DNA of 64,000 nt from DASYQD01 sp963837455 (GTDB taxonomy: Bacteria; Acidobacteriota; Thermoanaerobaculia; Multivoradales; JAIOJS01), in the NCBI GenBank assembly GCA_963837455.1, contig CAWINM010000010.1:620001-684000 (forward strand). The letters are read 5' to 3'. Shown piece after piece: positions 17,555 to 30,372 of this stretch; within the stretch, counting starts at the first letter, position 1, and every line of letters begins with the position of its first letter. The notes below the pieces were generated by a model, which saw nothing but the letters and a program-made list of their open reading frames with translations, was not told the DNA's origin and ran no database searches. The position numbers were made by a program, and so were the translations under genes.

Positions 17555-18463
17555 TCAGTTGAAGACGATCTTCGGCTGCACCACGCCCACGCCGCCTCCC
17601 CCGATGCGCTCCACCACGGTGCCCACGGCGATCAGCTCGTGGCGGCGGTTCATGAGCTTGACCCAGTCCCCCGCCTCGCCGGCGAGGTCGCGCAGCAGCA
17701 CCGTCTGGCCATGCACCAGCCGTCGTTCCTGCTGGGCGTCGGTGACCACCTCGGCGAACGGGAGGGGCACGTGATCGAAGGGGATCCAGGCCGGCTCCAC
17801 CGGCTCGCCGGCCTCGAGGCGGCGCGCCAGCTCGCCGACGGTGAGGGCGGCGTCGACGTGGAAGCCGCCCACCTGCAGCCGGCGCAGGCTCGACAGGTGC
17901 GCTCCCGTGCCCAGCCTCTCCCCGAGCTCGTGGGCGAGGCTGCGGGCGTAGGTGCCCGACGAGCAGGAGAGGCGGAAGGAGATCTCGCCGGCGGCAAGCT
18001 CGCCCAGCGGCTCGAAGCCGTAGACGGTCACCTCCTTGGGCTCGAGCGGCACCTCCTCACCCCGGCGCGCCAGCTCGTAGTACTTGACCCCGTTGATCTT
18101 CTTGGCGCAGTACGGGGGCGGTGTCTGCTCGTAGGTGCCCTCGAGCAAGGCCATCGCCGCGCGCACGGCGGCCGCCTCGAGCCCGGCGGTCGGCCGTTCG
18201 GCGGTGATCTCGCCGGCGGCGTCGTAGGTGTCGGTGCTGATGCCGAACCGCACCGTGCCCTGGTAGACCTTCGGTGCCTGGATGAAGAAGCGCGTGAGGC
18301 GCGTAGCCTTGCCGAGGGTCAGCACCAGCAGACCGGTGGCATCGGGGTCGAGGGTGCCGGTGTGCCCCACCCTCTTCTGCCGCACCGCTCGGCGCACCTT
18401 CTGCACCGCGTCGTGCGAGGTCATCCCGGGCTCCTTGTCGACGAGCAGCAGGCCGTGCTGCAT
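17555..18463 (-). CDS. truB: tRNA pseudouridine(55) synthase
   Basis: Converts U55 of the tRNA T-loop to pseudouridine. The 302-residue product starts at ATG 18463 (MQHGLLLVDKEPGMTSHD). Catalytic Asp is in HTGTLDPDATGLL. It also shows KVYQGTVRFGISTDTYDAAG, the YCAKKINGVKYYELARRG block and CSSGTYARSLAHELG. A C-terminal PUA-like part follows. The frame is open a further 36 bases upstream, but that extension is not family-like. It lies between nrnA and rpsO; ribF, often found here, is absent. Confidence 0.95.
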   Translation of the reverse strand: MQHGLLLVDKEPGMTSHDAVQKVRRAVRQKRVGHTGTLDPDATGLLVLTLGKATRLTRFFIQAPKVYQGTVRFGISTDTYDAAGEITAERPTAGLEAAAVRAAMALLEGTYEQTPPPYCAKKINGVKYYELARRGEEVPLEPKEVTVYGFEPLGELAAGEISFRLSCSSGTYARSLAHELGERLGTGAHLSSLRRLQVGGFHVDAALTVGELARRLEAGEPVEPAWIPFDHVPLPFAEVVTDAQQERRLVHGQTVLLRDLAGEAGDWVKLMNRRHELIAVGTVVERIGGGGVGVVQPKIVFN

Positions 18464-18551
18464 CAGCCTGCCCCCGCACGCGCGACGCGCCGCTGCCATC
18501 CGCCCCTGCCCCCCGGGGAGCCGGCGGCGCCACCGCGCAGGTCCGGTGGGG

Positions 18552-19580
18552 TCATCGCGGCTCGTCCTGCAGCGCTGGCTCGGCAGGGGCCGCGGGCAGT
18601 GCGGCGACCACCTCGCCGGTCACCTGCTGGCGCAGCGCCGGCATCTCGCCCTCGGTGGTGAAGCCGGCGGCGTTCTTGTGGCCGCCACCGCCGTGACGTC
18701 GCGCCACCTGCTCGACGTCGACGTCGCCGCGGCTGCGCAGCGACACCTTGAAGCGGCCGCCGCCGACCTCGCGCACCAGGGCCACCGCCTGCACGCCGGC
18801 GATCGAGCGCGGGTAGTCGACGAGCCCCTCGGAGTCGCCGGGAGCGGCGGCGCAGCGGGCGAACATCTCCTGCGTCAGCATCGCCGTTGCCACGCGGCCG
18901 CCGTCGTGCAGCTCGAGGGTCTGCAGCATGGCGCCGAGCAGGCGCAGCGTCGGCTCCGGGCGGCTCTCGTGCAGCCACGTCGACACCATCTCCGGGCGCG
19001 CCCCCTCGCGCACCAGCGTCGCCGCCGCCTCGAAGGCCTCGGCGGTGGTGTTGGCGAAGCGGAAGTCGCCGGTGTCGGTGACCAGCGCCAGGTAGAGGCA
19101 GGTCGCGGTGTCCTCGTCCATCGCCACCTTGAGGGCGTTGGACAGGCGGTGGATCATCTCGCCCAGTGCCGGCGCCGCGGTGTCCACCCAGTTGACCTGG
19201 CCGTACTGCTGGTTGCCGAGGTGGTGGTCGACGTTGACCAGCGGCAGGCCGCTGGCGCCGAGCGTGCTCTCGAGGCCGGTACGGTCGAGGCTCGGGCACT
19301 CCAGCACCAGCACGGCGTTGAACGCCTCGGGGAAGCCGGCGGGCGGCTCCTCCCCGGCGTGGATGCGAGCGCTCCCCGGCAGTGGCGCGTACAGCGGCGG
19401 CGTGGCGTCGCGGTTCCACACCACCGCCCCCTTGCCCAGCTTGCGCAGCACGCGCGCCAGGCCGAGCTCCGAGCCGATGGCGTCGCCGTCGGGGGAGAGG
19501 TGGCTGGTGAGGAGGAAGCGGTTTCCCTGGCGGATGAGCGCCAGCAGGGCTTCAGGAGCCGTCTTGTTCGTCATCGTCAT
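18552..19580 (-). CDS. nrnA: DHH-family phosphoesterase (nanoRNase/pAp phosphatase)
   Basis: Bifunctional oligoribonuclease and 3'-phosphoadenosine-5'-phosphate phosphatase type. The predicted product is 342 residues. DHH motifs: LTSHLSPDGDAIGSELGLAR, then VNVDHHLGN with the DHH triad, ALVTDTGDFRFANTT. The DHHA1 domain ends in GRFKVSLRSRGDVDVEQVARRHGGGGHKNAAG. In the first block the usual HxxPDxD reads SHLSPDGDA. The start is ATG 19580 (or 19574), overlapping the end of rbfA by about 25 bases, which implies translational coupling. Its place in the operon matches many bacteria. Confidence 0.92.
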   Translation of the reverse strand: MTMTNKTAPEALLALIRQGNRFLLTSHLSPDGDAIGSELGLARVLRKLGKGAVVWNRDATPPLYAPLPGSARIHAGEEPPAGFPEAFNAVLVLECPSLDRTGLESTLGASGLPLVNVDHHLGNQQYGQVNWVDTAAPALGEMIHRLSNALKVAMDEDTATCLYLALVTDTGDFRFANTTAEAFEAAATLVREGARPEMVSTWLHESRPEPTLRLLGAMLQTLELHDGGRVATAMLTQEMFARCAAAPGDSEGLVDYPRSIAGVQAVALVREVGGGRFKVSLRSRGDVDVEQVARRHGGGGHKNAAGFTTEGEMPALRQQVTGEVVAALPAAPAEPALQDEPR

Positions 19581-19914
19581 GTTGCAGCGTCTCCAAGAGG
19601 GAGGCGATGTGCACGCTGTGCTCGGCCCCACGGTCGAGCGTGAATTCCAGCTGCGGCGTCGCTCGCAAGCGCAGGCGGGCGCCGAGCTGGCGGCGGAGGT
19701 AACCCGAGGCATGGCGGAGGGCGGCGACGGCTTCCTCGCGAGCGGCGTCCTCGCCCATCACCGAGATGGACACTCGGGCCTGGCGCAGGTCGGGGGTGAC
19801 GTGCACCGCCGCCACCGTCGCCAGGCGCACCCGCGGATCGGCGAGCTCGCGCAGGATGAGCTGCGAGAGCTCGGCGCGCAGGAGGTCCTCGACGCGCTCG
19901 GTACGGCGGCTCAA
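19552..19914 (-). CDS. rbfA: Ribosome-binding factor A
   Basis: Small KH-like protein needed for late 16S 5'-end maturation and cold adaptation. The 120 residues show RTERVEDLLRAELSQLILRE, LADPRVRLATVAAVHVTPDL, ARVSISVM and LRRQLGARLRLRATPQLEF. It overlaps the DUF503 gene by 4 bases upstream and nrnA by about 29 bases downstream. Confidence 0.95.
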   Translation of the reverse strand: MSRRTERVEDLLRAELSQLILRELADPRVRLATVAAVHVTPDLRQARVSISVMGEDAAREEAVAALRHASGYLRRQLGARLRLRATPQLEFTLDRGAEHSVHIASLLETLQHDDDEQDGS

Positions 19915-20204
19915 TCGATGGCCTCCAGCACCTTGTCATCCCACAACGAGACCATCGCTTCGGGAAGGGTGTCGACGATACGCCGCATCTCGCCGGCCAT
20001 GCGGTCGAGCTCGCTCTCGCTGCCGGCGAGGTAGGCGACCGCGACCTCGGCGCGCTGGTGCAGGTCGTGGAAGCCGCTCTCCCTCACCGAGACCCGGTAA
20101 CGGTCGTGCAAGCGGTCGACGACACCCTTGACCACCTTGCGCTTCTCCTTGAGCGAGCGCGAGTGCGGGAGGTGGAGCTCGAATACCGAGAGACCGATCA
20201 ACAT
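19911..20204 (-). CDS. DUF503 (YlxP-like) protein
   Basis: The 97-residue product matches DUF503: MLIGLSVFELHLPHSRSLKE, KRKVVKGVVDRLHDRY and FNVSVRE-type RVSVRESGFHD. This family sits between infB and rbfA in many bacteria. The function is not established; a role in ribosome maturation is suggested only by its neighbours. The stop overlaps the rbfA start. Confidence 0.9.
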   Translation of the reverse strand: MLIGLSVFELHLPHSRSLKEKRKVVKGVVDRLHDRYRVSVRESGFHDLHQRAEVAVAYLAGSESELDRMAGEMRRIVDTLPEAMVSLWDDKVLEAID

Positions 20205-20290
20205 GGCGTGGGGGCCGAGGAGGGTGCGGGACCGGCGCCGGCGCGCCAGGCGCAGCCAGGGCGGCCGGCGCGCCGGGCGGAGAACGCACC

Positions 20291-23014
<2,724 letters not shown>

Positions 23015-23096
23015 GTCCATCTCCTGATCGTGTGCTCTGACTCTGCTTTGCGGGCTCTCTCCGGTGTCTACCTCGTCGGCGCGTGGCGCCGCGCGG

Positions 23097-24599
<1,503 letters not shown>

Positions 24600-24619
24600 G
24601 TTCCTCTTCCTCTGGTCTT

Positions 24620-25090
24620 CTATAGCTCGATCTCGAGGCGGGCCTTGAGCACCTGTGGCAGCGCGATCACCTGCGACTCACCCTTCTCGTCGGTCACCGT
24701 CACCCGGCCGCCCTCGGCGGGGTCGAAGGCAGCCAGCCGCGCGACGAGCGTGCGCTTGCGCTCACCGGGCGGCTGGATGGTGATCCGCGCCAGCCGCCCC
24801 GCGAAGCGGGCGTAGTCCTCGGCGCGGTAGAGCTGACGATCGAGCCCCGGCGAGCTCACCTCGAGGACGTAGCGCGCCGGGCCGAAGTCGACGACGTCGA
24901 GCAGGGCCGAGACCTGCCGCGACACGTTCGCGCAGTCCTCGTGGCTGACCCCGCCCGGCTCGCGTTCGATCACCAGGCGGAGGACGCCGCCCTTGAACTC
25001 GACGTGCACGAGCCCGCAACCGATGCTGGCGGCAATCGCCGCTAGCTCCGTCGCCAGCCTGTCGTCGACTCCATCGTTGCTAACCGTCAT
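24620..25090 (-). CDS. rimP: Ribosome maturation factor RimP
   Basis: 30S assembly factor. The 156-residue product shows ASIGCGLVHVEFKGGVLRLV, a GGVSHEDCANVSRQVSALLD block, and the diagnostic YVLEVSSPGLDRQLYRAEDY followed by FAGRLARI. The C-terminal Sm-like domain reads VTVTDEKGESQVIALPQV. ATG 25090 gives the normal N-terminus; the frame is open upstream but across a terminator. It is the first gene of the nine-gene operon. Confidence 0.95.
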   Translation of the reverse strand: MTVSNDGVDDRLATELAAIAASIGCGLVHVEFKGGVLRLVIEREPGGVSHEDCANVSRQVSALLDVVDFGPARYVLEVSSPGLDRQLYRAEDYARFAGRLARITIQPPGERKRTLVARLAAFDPAEGGRVTVTDEKGESQVIALPQVLKARLEIEL

Positions 25091-25431
25091 CGGCTCCGTC
25101 GGATTCCCCTCGTTGCCTTCGCGCGCGAAAAAAAAAGTGGGCCAGAAGCCCACTTTCCTCACTGCGGAAGGAAGGTTGGCAGCCGCGGACCAGGTCGCGC
25201 GAGGGAAGCGCCCAGCTTCTGCCGCGCCGCGGCCCCGGCAAAGCCAAGACCGCACCCTGGGGCATGACCCCGGGCCCGTGACCGGAAGTGAGGATAGCAC
25301 GAGCAAGAGTGGTGGGCGGGACCACCCACCAGTCCCTGCATTTGCTTCCCTCGCCCGCAGGCGTGAGAATCCTCACCGGATGTCGGAAAGGCGCCGGGTG
25401 GTGCGCCGCCAAGGAGCCGGGGCGAATTCAC
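25091..25431. other. Divergent regulatory region between rimP and the HtrA gene
   Basis: About 340 bases. It contains the rimP leader terminator (25128-25155) and a GAAGC-N5-GCTTC stem near 25205-25219 that could compete with it. It also has a minus-strand TATCCT (-10-like, near 25291-25296) and a GTGAG-N4-CTCAC palindrome at 25363-25376. AAGGAG is at 25411-25416 before the HtrA start. No tRNA (unlike the E. coli metY leader) and no coding sequence were recognised. Confidence 0.5.
25128..25155 (-). terminator. Intrinsic terminator/attenuator in the rimP-nusA leader
   Basis: On the minus strand, AAGTGGGC, a five-base loop, GCCCACTT, then an uninterrupted run of U (A25128-A25136 on the plus strand). 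It lies 38 bases upstream of the rimP ATG with no gene just before it on this strand. It would therefore stop transcripts started in the degP-rimP gap unless antiterminated. Confidence 0.75.
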
Positions 25432-26976
25432 ATGACAGAGAGGCGCGGACGGTGGTGGAGCACGGCGCTGCTGGTGGCGGGCGGCGTGGTCTTGGGCATG
25501 GTGCTGGCGGGCAACCTGGAGTGGACGACCCCCAGCTGGGGCGCCGCCGGCGACGACCCGCTGGCGGTCACCGTGCACGGCGGACAGGGCGCGCTGCCGG
25601 GTTTCGCCGACCTTGCCGAGGCGGTGGCGCCGGCGGTGGTGACGATCCGCGCCGTCAGCTTCCAGGAGGCGCCCGAGGGGCACCCCGATGTCGGCGCAGG
25701 CGGTGAGGGCGACCACTTCTTCGACTTCTTCTTCGGTCCCCATGGTCGCCAGCAGCCGAGCCCGGGGCGGCCGGGACAGACGCCGCAGGAATTCCGCTCG
25801 GAGGCCGGTGGCAGCGGCTTCGTCATCACCGCCGACGGCCTGATCGCCACCAACTATCACGTCGTCGAGGGGGCGAGCGAGCTCATGGTCACCGTCGGCG
25901 ACGACCCACGGGAGGTGCCGGCGAAGGTGCGCGGCAGCGACCCGGCGACCGACCTCGCCCTGATCCAGATCGCCACCGACCGCCGGCTGCCCTACCTGCG
26001 CCTCGGCGACAGCGGCAAGGTGCGGGTGGGCGACTGGATCATGGTGATCGGCAACCCGCTGCGCCTCGGCCGCACCGTGACCGTGGGGGTCATCTCCGCG
26101 GTGGGCCGCTCCGGCCTCGGCATCACCGACGTCTCTTTCGAGAACTTCCTACAGACCGACGCCGCCATCAACTTCGGCAACTCCGGCGGGCCGATGGTCA
26201 ACCTCGCTGGCGAGGTGGTGGGCATCGCCACCGCCATCAACTGGGGAGCCGAGAACGTCGGCTTCGCGGTGCCGGCGAGCACCCTCGCCGAGGTGCTGCC
26301 GCAGCTCGAGAAGCAGGGCAAGGTGCGGCGCGGCTACCTGGGGGTCAACATCGAGAACCTCGACTTCCGCGCCCAGCAGGCGTTCGGACTGCCCGGCGGG
26401 CAGGGAGCGCTGGTGGTCCAGGTCAACGACGGGACGCCGGGGGCCGACGCCGGGCTGCAGCACGGTGATGTCATCCTCGAGGTCGACGGTCACGACGTCG
26501 GCACCACACGCGCCCTCATCGACTACGTCTCCGACCATCCACCTGGCACGCAGGTTCAGCTCGAGGTGCTGCGCGACGGCAAGCGCCTCGAGCGCACGGT
26601 GACGCTGGGGGAGCGGCCCAACGCCGAAGAGGTTCCCGAGCCGCAGGACGACGCCCAGACGGAGCCGGGTATCGACTGGCTGGGCCTGCGCTATCAGGAC
26701 CTGACGCCGGCCATGCGCTCGTCGCACGCCATCCCCGAGAGCATCGAGGGAGCCTGGGTGCGGGCGGTGTCGCCGCGCAGCCCGCTGGTGGACGAGAACG
26801 TGGAGCCCGGCGACGTGATCACCGAGGTCGACGGCCGCCGGGTGCACGACGTCGCCGCGTTCGAGTCGGTGGTCAAGGCGGCGCGGCCGGGCTCCTACCT
26901 GCGCCTCTACGTGCAGCGCTTCGACCCGCGCAGCGGACGCTCGGGGCAGTTCTTCGCCTTCGTGCGCGTGCCCTAG
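25432..26976 (+). CDS. degP: Periplasmic serine endoprotease, DegP/HtrA type
   Basis: The 514-residue protease has an N-terminal membrane or signal segment (STALLVAGGVVLGMVLAG). The trypsin-like domain has His in NYHVVEG, Asp in ATDLALIQI and Ser in NFGNSGGPMVN. Two PDZ domains follow (about 310-400 and 425-510). A Gly/His/Asp-rich loop at 85-120 corresponds to the LA loop. It degrades or refolds damaged envelope proteins. ATG 25432 follows AAGGAG at a somewhat long spacing. The regulator gene begins two bases past its stop, suggesting co-transcription with a response regulator as in some envelope-stress loci. Confidence 0.92.
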   Translation: MTERRGRWWSTALLVAGGVVLGMVLAGNLEWTTPSWGAAGDDPLAVTVHGGQGALPGFADLAEAVAPAVVTIRAVSFQEAPEGHPDVGAGGEGDHFFDFFFGPHGRQQPSPGRPGQTPQEFRSEAGGSGFVITADGLIATNYHVVEGASELMVTVGDDPREVPAKVRGSDPATDLALIQIATDRRLPYLRLGDSGKVRVGDWIMVIGNPLRLGRTVTVGVISAVGRSGLGITDVSFENFLQTDAAINFGNSGGPMVNLAGEVVGIATAINWGAENVGFAVPASTLAEVLPQLEKQGKVRRGYLGVNIENLDFRAQQAFGLPGGQGALVVQVNDGTPGADAGLQHGDVILEVDGHDVGTTRALIDYVSDHPPGTQVQLEVLRDGKRLERTVTLGERPNAEEVPEPQDDAQTEPGIDWLGLRYQDLTPAMRSSHAIPESIEGAWVRAVSPRSPLVDENVEPGDVITEVDGRRVHDVAAFESVVKAARPGSYLRLYVQRFDPRSGRSGQFFAFVRVP

Positions 26977-26978
26977 AG

Positions 26979-28424
26979 ATGGCCGAACGCGACGCCTCCG
27001 CCAGGCCGCTGGTCCTCGTCGTCGACGACGAGGGAGCCATCCGCGACAGCCTGCGGATGATCCTCGAGTACGAGGGCTACAAGGTCGAGGAGGCGTCGGG
27101 CGGCGCCGAGGCGGTGGCCAAGGTGGCGAGCCTCGCCCCGCAGGCGATCCTCCTCGACGTCAAGATGCCGGAGATCGACGGCCTCGAGGTGCTGCGGGTG
27201 CTCGGCAACCGCGGCTACGAGATGCCGGTGCTGGTGATCTCCGGCCACGCCGACCTCGCCACCGCCGTCGAGGCCACCCGCCGCGGCGCCTACGACTTCT
27301 TCGAGAAGCCGCTGCAGCGCGAGCGCGTGCTGCTGTCGCTGCGCAACGCCCTCGAGAGCTCGCGCCTGCAGCGCGACAGCCGTACGCGCGTTGCCGAGCC
27401 CGAGGAGCTGGTGGGCGACACGCCACCGATGCGGCGGCTGCGCGAGACCATCGAGCGCGCCGCGCCGACGCCGGCGACGGTGCTGATCACCGGCGAGAGC
27501 GGCAGCGGCAAGGAGCTGGTGGCGCGTGCCCTCCACCGCCTCTCGCCGCGCAAGAACGGTGCCCTGGTGCAGGTCAACTGCGCCGCCATCCCCGACGAGC
27601 TCATCGAGTCAGAGCTCTTCGGCCACGAGAAGGGGAGCTTCACCGGCGCCGTCCGCCGGCAGACCGGCAAGTTCGTGAGCGCCCACGGCGGCACCATCTT
27701 CCTCGACGAGGTGGGCGACATGTCGCCGCGCACCCAGGCCAAGGTGCTGCGGGTGCTGCAGAACGGCGAGGTGGAGCCGGTGGGAGCGGAGAAGACCGTG
27801 CAGGTGGACGTTCGCGTGGTGGCCGCCACCAACCGCGACCTCGAGGCGGAGATCCGCGCCGGGCGCTTCCGCGAGGACCTCTTCTACCGCCTCAACGTCG
27901 TGCCGCTGCGCACGCCGCCCCTGCGCGAGCGCCTCGAGGACATCCCGGTGCTGGTCGACTGGTTCGTGCGCCGCTACACCCGGGCCGACAACTACCGCCC
28001 CAAGAGCTTCACCGCCGAGGCCATCGCCCAGCTGCAGGCGATGCCCTGGCGCGGCAACGTGCGCGAGCTCAAGAACCTCGTCGAGCGGTTGCTCATCCTC
28101 ACCGCCGGCGACAGCATCGACCGCCGCGACGTGCTGGCGGCGAGCGGCGCCCGCGACGCGGCGCTTCCCGAGTCGCTGTTCGCGCTACGGGCTCTGCGTG
28201 AGTTCCGCGACGAGGCCGAGCGCCTGTTCATCCTCCACAAGCTCGAGCAGAACGAGTGGAACGTGACCCAGACGGCGCAGTCGATCGATACCCCGCGCAG
28301 CAACCTCTACAAGAAGATGGAGCAGTACGGCATCCGCCGTGGCGGTGGCGCGCTGGCCGGTGCCGACGACGAGGCGGAGGCGGCGGTGGAGGTGGCAACT
28401 GGCGAGGAGGAGGAGGAGCCGTGA
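26979..28424 (+). CDS. NtrX/NtrC-family sigma-54 response regulator
   Basis: The 481 residues comprise a receiver (acidic pair Asp16/17, phosphoacceptor Asp60 in LLDVKMPEIDG, Lys110 in FEKPL). The AAA+ sigma-54 domain has Walker A TGESGSGKE (171-179), GSFTGA loop (219-224) and Walker B IFLDEVGD. A Fis-type helix-turn-helix (WNVTQTAQSIDTPRSNLYKK) and an acidic tail complete it. The sigma-54-contact loop is GSFTGA instead of the usual GAFTGA. No histidine kinase is adjacent. It overlaps pyrE by four bases and follows the protease by two, so the three genes look co-transcribed. Confidence 0.93.
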   Translation: MAERDASARPLVLVVDDEGAIRDSLRMILEYEGYKVEEASGGAEAVAKVASLAPQAILLDVKMPEIDGLEVLRVLGNRGYEMPVLVISGHADLATAVEATRRGAYDFFEKPLQRERVLLSLRNALESSRLQRDSRTRVAEPEELVGDTPPMRRLRETIERAAPTPATVLITGESGSGKELVARALHRLSPRKNGALVQVNCAAIPDELIESELFGHEKGSFTGAVRRQTGKFVSAHGGTIFLDEVGDMSPRTQAKVLRVLQNGEVEPVGAEKTVQVDVRVVAATNRDLEAEIRAGRFREDLFYRLNVVPLRTPPLRERLEDIPVLVDWFVRRYTRADNYRPKSFTAEAIAQLQAMPWRGNVRELKNLVERLLILTAGDSIDRRDVLAASGARDAALPESLFALRALREFRDEAERLFILHKLEQNEWNVTQTAQSIDTPRSNLYKKMEQYGIRRGGGALAGADDEAEAAVEVATGEEEEEP

Positions 28425-29071
28425 AGCGCAGCGATGGAGGGGCGGGAGGACGCCGGACGGCGCCACCCGAGGAGCTGGAGACGGTGGCGGCCGCCTTCCC
28501 CGACGCGGGTGCCGAGACCCGCAGCATGCTGCAGTCGTCGGGCGCGCTGCTCGAAGGGCACTTCCTGCTCTCGTCGGGTCTGCACTCGCCGGGGTACGTG
28601 CAGTGCGCACGGTTGCTCGAGCAGCCGGTGCGGGCGCAGCGGCTGGGGGAACGGCTGGCGGTGTTGCTGCGTCCGCTGCGGATCGAGTCGGTGCTGTCGC
28701 CGGCGCTGGGCGGCCTGATCATCGGCCACGAGGTCGCCTCGGCCCTCGGCATCCCCTTCCGCTTCACCGAGCGCCAGGACGGCAAGATGACGCTGCGGCG
28801 TGGCTTCAGCCTCCGCTACGGCGAGCGCGTGGTGGTGGTCGAGGACGTCGTCACCACCGGCAAGTCCACTCTCGAGTGCGCGGCGGTGGCGAGCGGCCAC
28901 GGCGCCGCGGTGGTGGGGGTGGGCGCCATCCTCGATCGCAGCGGCGGGCGCCACCCGTTCCGGGTGCCCTTCGTCTCGCTGCTCGCCCTCGAGCTGCCGA
29001 CCTGGCAGGCGCGCGAGTGCCCGCTCTGTGCCCGCGGCGGCAAGCCCGAGAAGCCGGGTAGCCGCGGTTGA
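28421..29071 (+). CDS. pyrE: Orotate phosphoribosyltransferase
   Basis: Transfers phosphoribose from PRPP to orotate to form OMP in pyrimidine synthesis. The 216-residue product has the type I PRTase signature VVVVEDVVTTGKST (137-150), the substrate motif FLLSSGLHSPGY and the loop TERQDGKMTLRRGF. The start is GTG 28421, overlapping the upstream TGA (GTGA) and directly preceded by a GAGGAGGAGG ribosome site. The C-terminal ECPLCARGG is a Cys pair seen in a subset of PyrE proteins. Confidence 0.93.
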   Translation: MKRSDGGAGGRRTAPPEELETVAAAFPDAGAETRSMLQSSGALLEGHFLLSSGLHSPGYVQCARLLEQPVRAQRLGERLAVLLRPLRIESVLSPALGGLIIGHEVASALGIPFRFTERQDGKMTLRRGFSLRYGERVVVVEDVVTTGKSTLECAAVASGHGAAVVGVGAILDRSGGRHPFRVPFVSLLALELPTWQARECPLCARGGKPEKPGSRG

Positions 29072-29163
29072 CGTCCCTGCGGCGTTGGGGGGCTGGACGC
29101 CGGCGTCGCCGTGGCCGCGGCGGCCGGTGGTAGGCTCAGGGGAGCGACCTGGGAGGGGGCACC

Positions 29164-30072
29164 ATGGCGAAGCTGCCGCAGCGTCGTGCGGTCGCCCGGT
29201 CGGCCTGCGCAGCGCGTGGGGCTCGGCTGGCAGGCTCGGCGATTCTCGTGCTCCTCGCCTCCGGGGCGGCCGGGCTGCATGGCGAGGAGGCGTCCCGGGA
29301 CGGCGATTGTCCCTGCGTACGCTCGTTCGCGGCCGTCCTGGCGGAGCAATGGAGCCGCGAGGCTGCGCTGCTGGCCGCCGAGGGGAGAAAGGACGAGACG
29401 CCCGAGGAGGCTGCTGCGCGCCACCGCGAGGCCGGGCGCGCCGCGCGCGCGGCGGCGGATTCGTACGAGCAGGACGCCGACGACAACCGTCGGTGGGCCC
29501 GCGAGGCACAGCAGGAGAAGTGGCATCTCGAGGACCGTCGCGCCCAGCTCGGCGAGCGGTTGGGCGGCGCGACACCGGCCCAGCGGGAGGAGCTGCGTCG
29601 CCAGTGGGAGCACCTCCAGGAGCTGATCGGCTTCTACGACGGGGAGGTCGAGAAACGGGTCGAGGACGCCACCAAGGCCCGCCGCCACGCGATGGAAGAG
29701 TACGAAAAGGCGGGCGACGAATTCGCTCGCGCGGGGGCCCACCGCGAGGCTGCCGAGTGCTACGAGAGCTCGGTGGCGCCACTTCTCGATCACGAGCTCG
29801 TCGAGGTGCTCTTGCCGCTGCCGGAGACCCCGGAAGCGTGGTGGTCGCGCGCCGACAGGCAGGCGGCCGCGGCCGAGCGGCTGCGCGCGGCAGCCCGCGA
29901 GCGGGCCGCCGCCGGGGACCCCGGTGGCGGTGCGCCGCAGCGCGAAGCCGCCCGCGCCCTCGACCGCAGCGCCGCGGAGAGCTTCGACAGGGCCGCCGAG
30001 GCCTACGACCGCAGTGGGGACCACGGCCGCGCCGCCCAGATGCGCGAGCATGCGGCCCAGCTGCGGCAGTGA
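29164..30072 (+). CDS. Exported coiled-coil hypothetical protein
   Basis: The 302-residue product has an N-terminal signal sequence (ARLAGSAILVLLASGAAGLH, about 20-40). The mature part is almost entirely charged alanine-rich helices with TPR-like spacing (AAESFDRAAEAYDRSGDHGR, AMEEYEKAGDEFARAGAHRE). No catalytic motif is seen. GGGAGGGGG stands before ATG 29164. TAGGCT near 29131 may be its -10. It is a single gene between pyrE and a convergent small gene; the function is unknown. Confidence 0.65.
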   Translation: MAKLPQRRAVARSACAARGARLAGSAILVLLASGAAGLHGEEASRDGDCPCVRSFAAVLAEQWSREAALLAAEGRKDETPEEAAARHREAGRAARAAADSYEQDADDNRRWAREAQQEKWHLEDRRAQLGERLGGATPAQREELRRQWEHLQELIGFYDGEVEKRVEDATKARRHAMEEYEKAGDEFARAGAHREAAECYESSVAPLLDHELVEVLLPLPETPEAWWSRADRQAAAAERLRAAARERAAAGDPGGGAPQREAARALDRSAAESFDRAAEAYDRSGDHGRAAQMREHAAQLRQ

Positions 30073-30084
30073 GCCGCGGGCGCC

Positions 30085-30345
30085 CTACAGGAAGCTCTTG
30101 AAGCGCTCGCGGTCGAGCCTGTCGACGGCGCGCCGCAGCGCCTCGATGCGACCCCGCTGGTCGGCCTCGGCCTTCGGCACCCGCAGGTCCCAGTCGAGGA
30201 AGGAGCCGTCGAGCACCTTGGCGTGGAACGCCTGCCCCTTCTCGTCCCAGTGCGGAGCGGGCTCGCCCAGCGTCCAGCCGGCGGGGAGGTAGCTCTCGAG
30301 CTCGACCTCGGTGTAGGTCAGCGGCGGCAGCACGACGGTCGCCAT
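30085..30345 (-). CDS. Small hypothetical protein
   Basis: An 86-residue soluble protein with a Trp/Asp-containing middle (HWDEKGQAFHAKVLDGSFLD) and a charged C-terminal helix (GRIEALRRAVDRLDRERF). The composition is protein-like and not a shadow of a gene on the other strand. I do not recognise a family. It ends 12 bases past the convergent stop at 30072. Confidence 0.55.
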   Translation of the reverse strand: MATVVLPPLTYTEVELESYLPAGWTLGEPAPHWDEKGQAFHAKVLDGSFLDWDLRVPKAEADQRGRIEALRRAVDRLDRERFKSFL

Positions 30346-30372
30346 GGGCTGGTTTCTACCATAGGAGGACCC

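Noticed and set aside
25160..25310. tRNA-fMet (metY-like) gene ahead of rimP
   Set aside because: No T-loop GTTCRA or acceptor-stem pairing was found on the minus strand.
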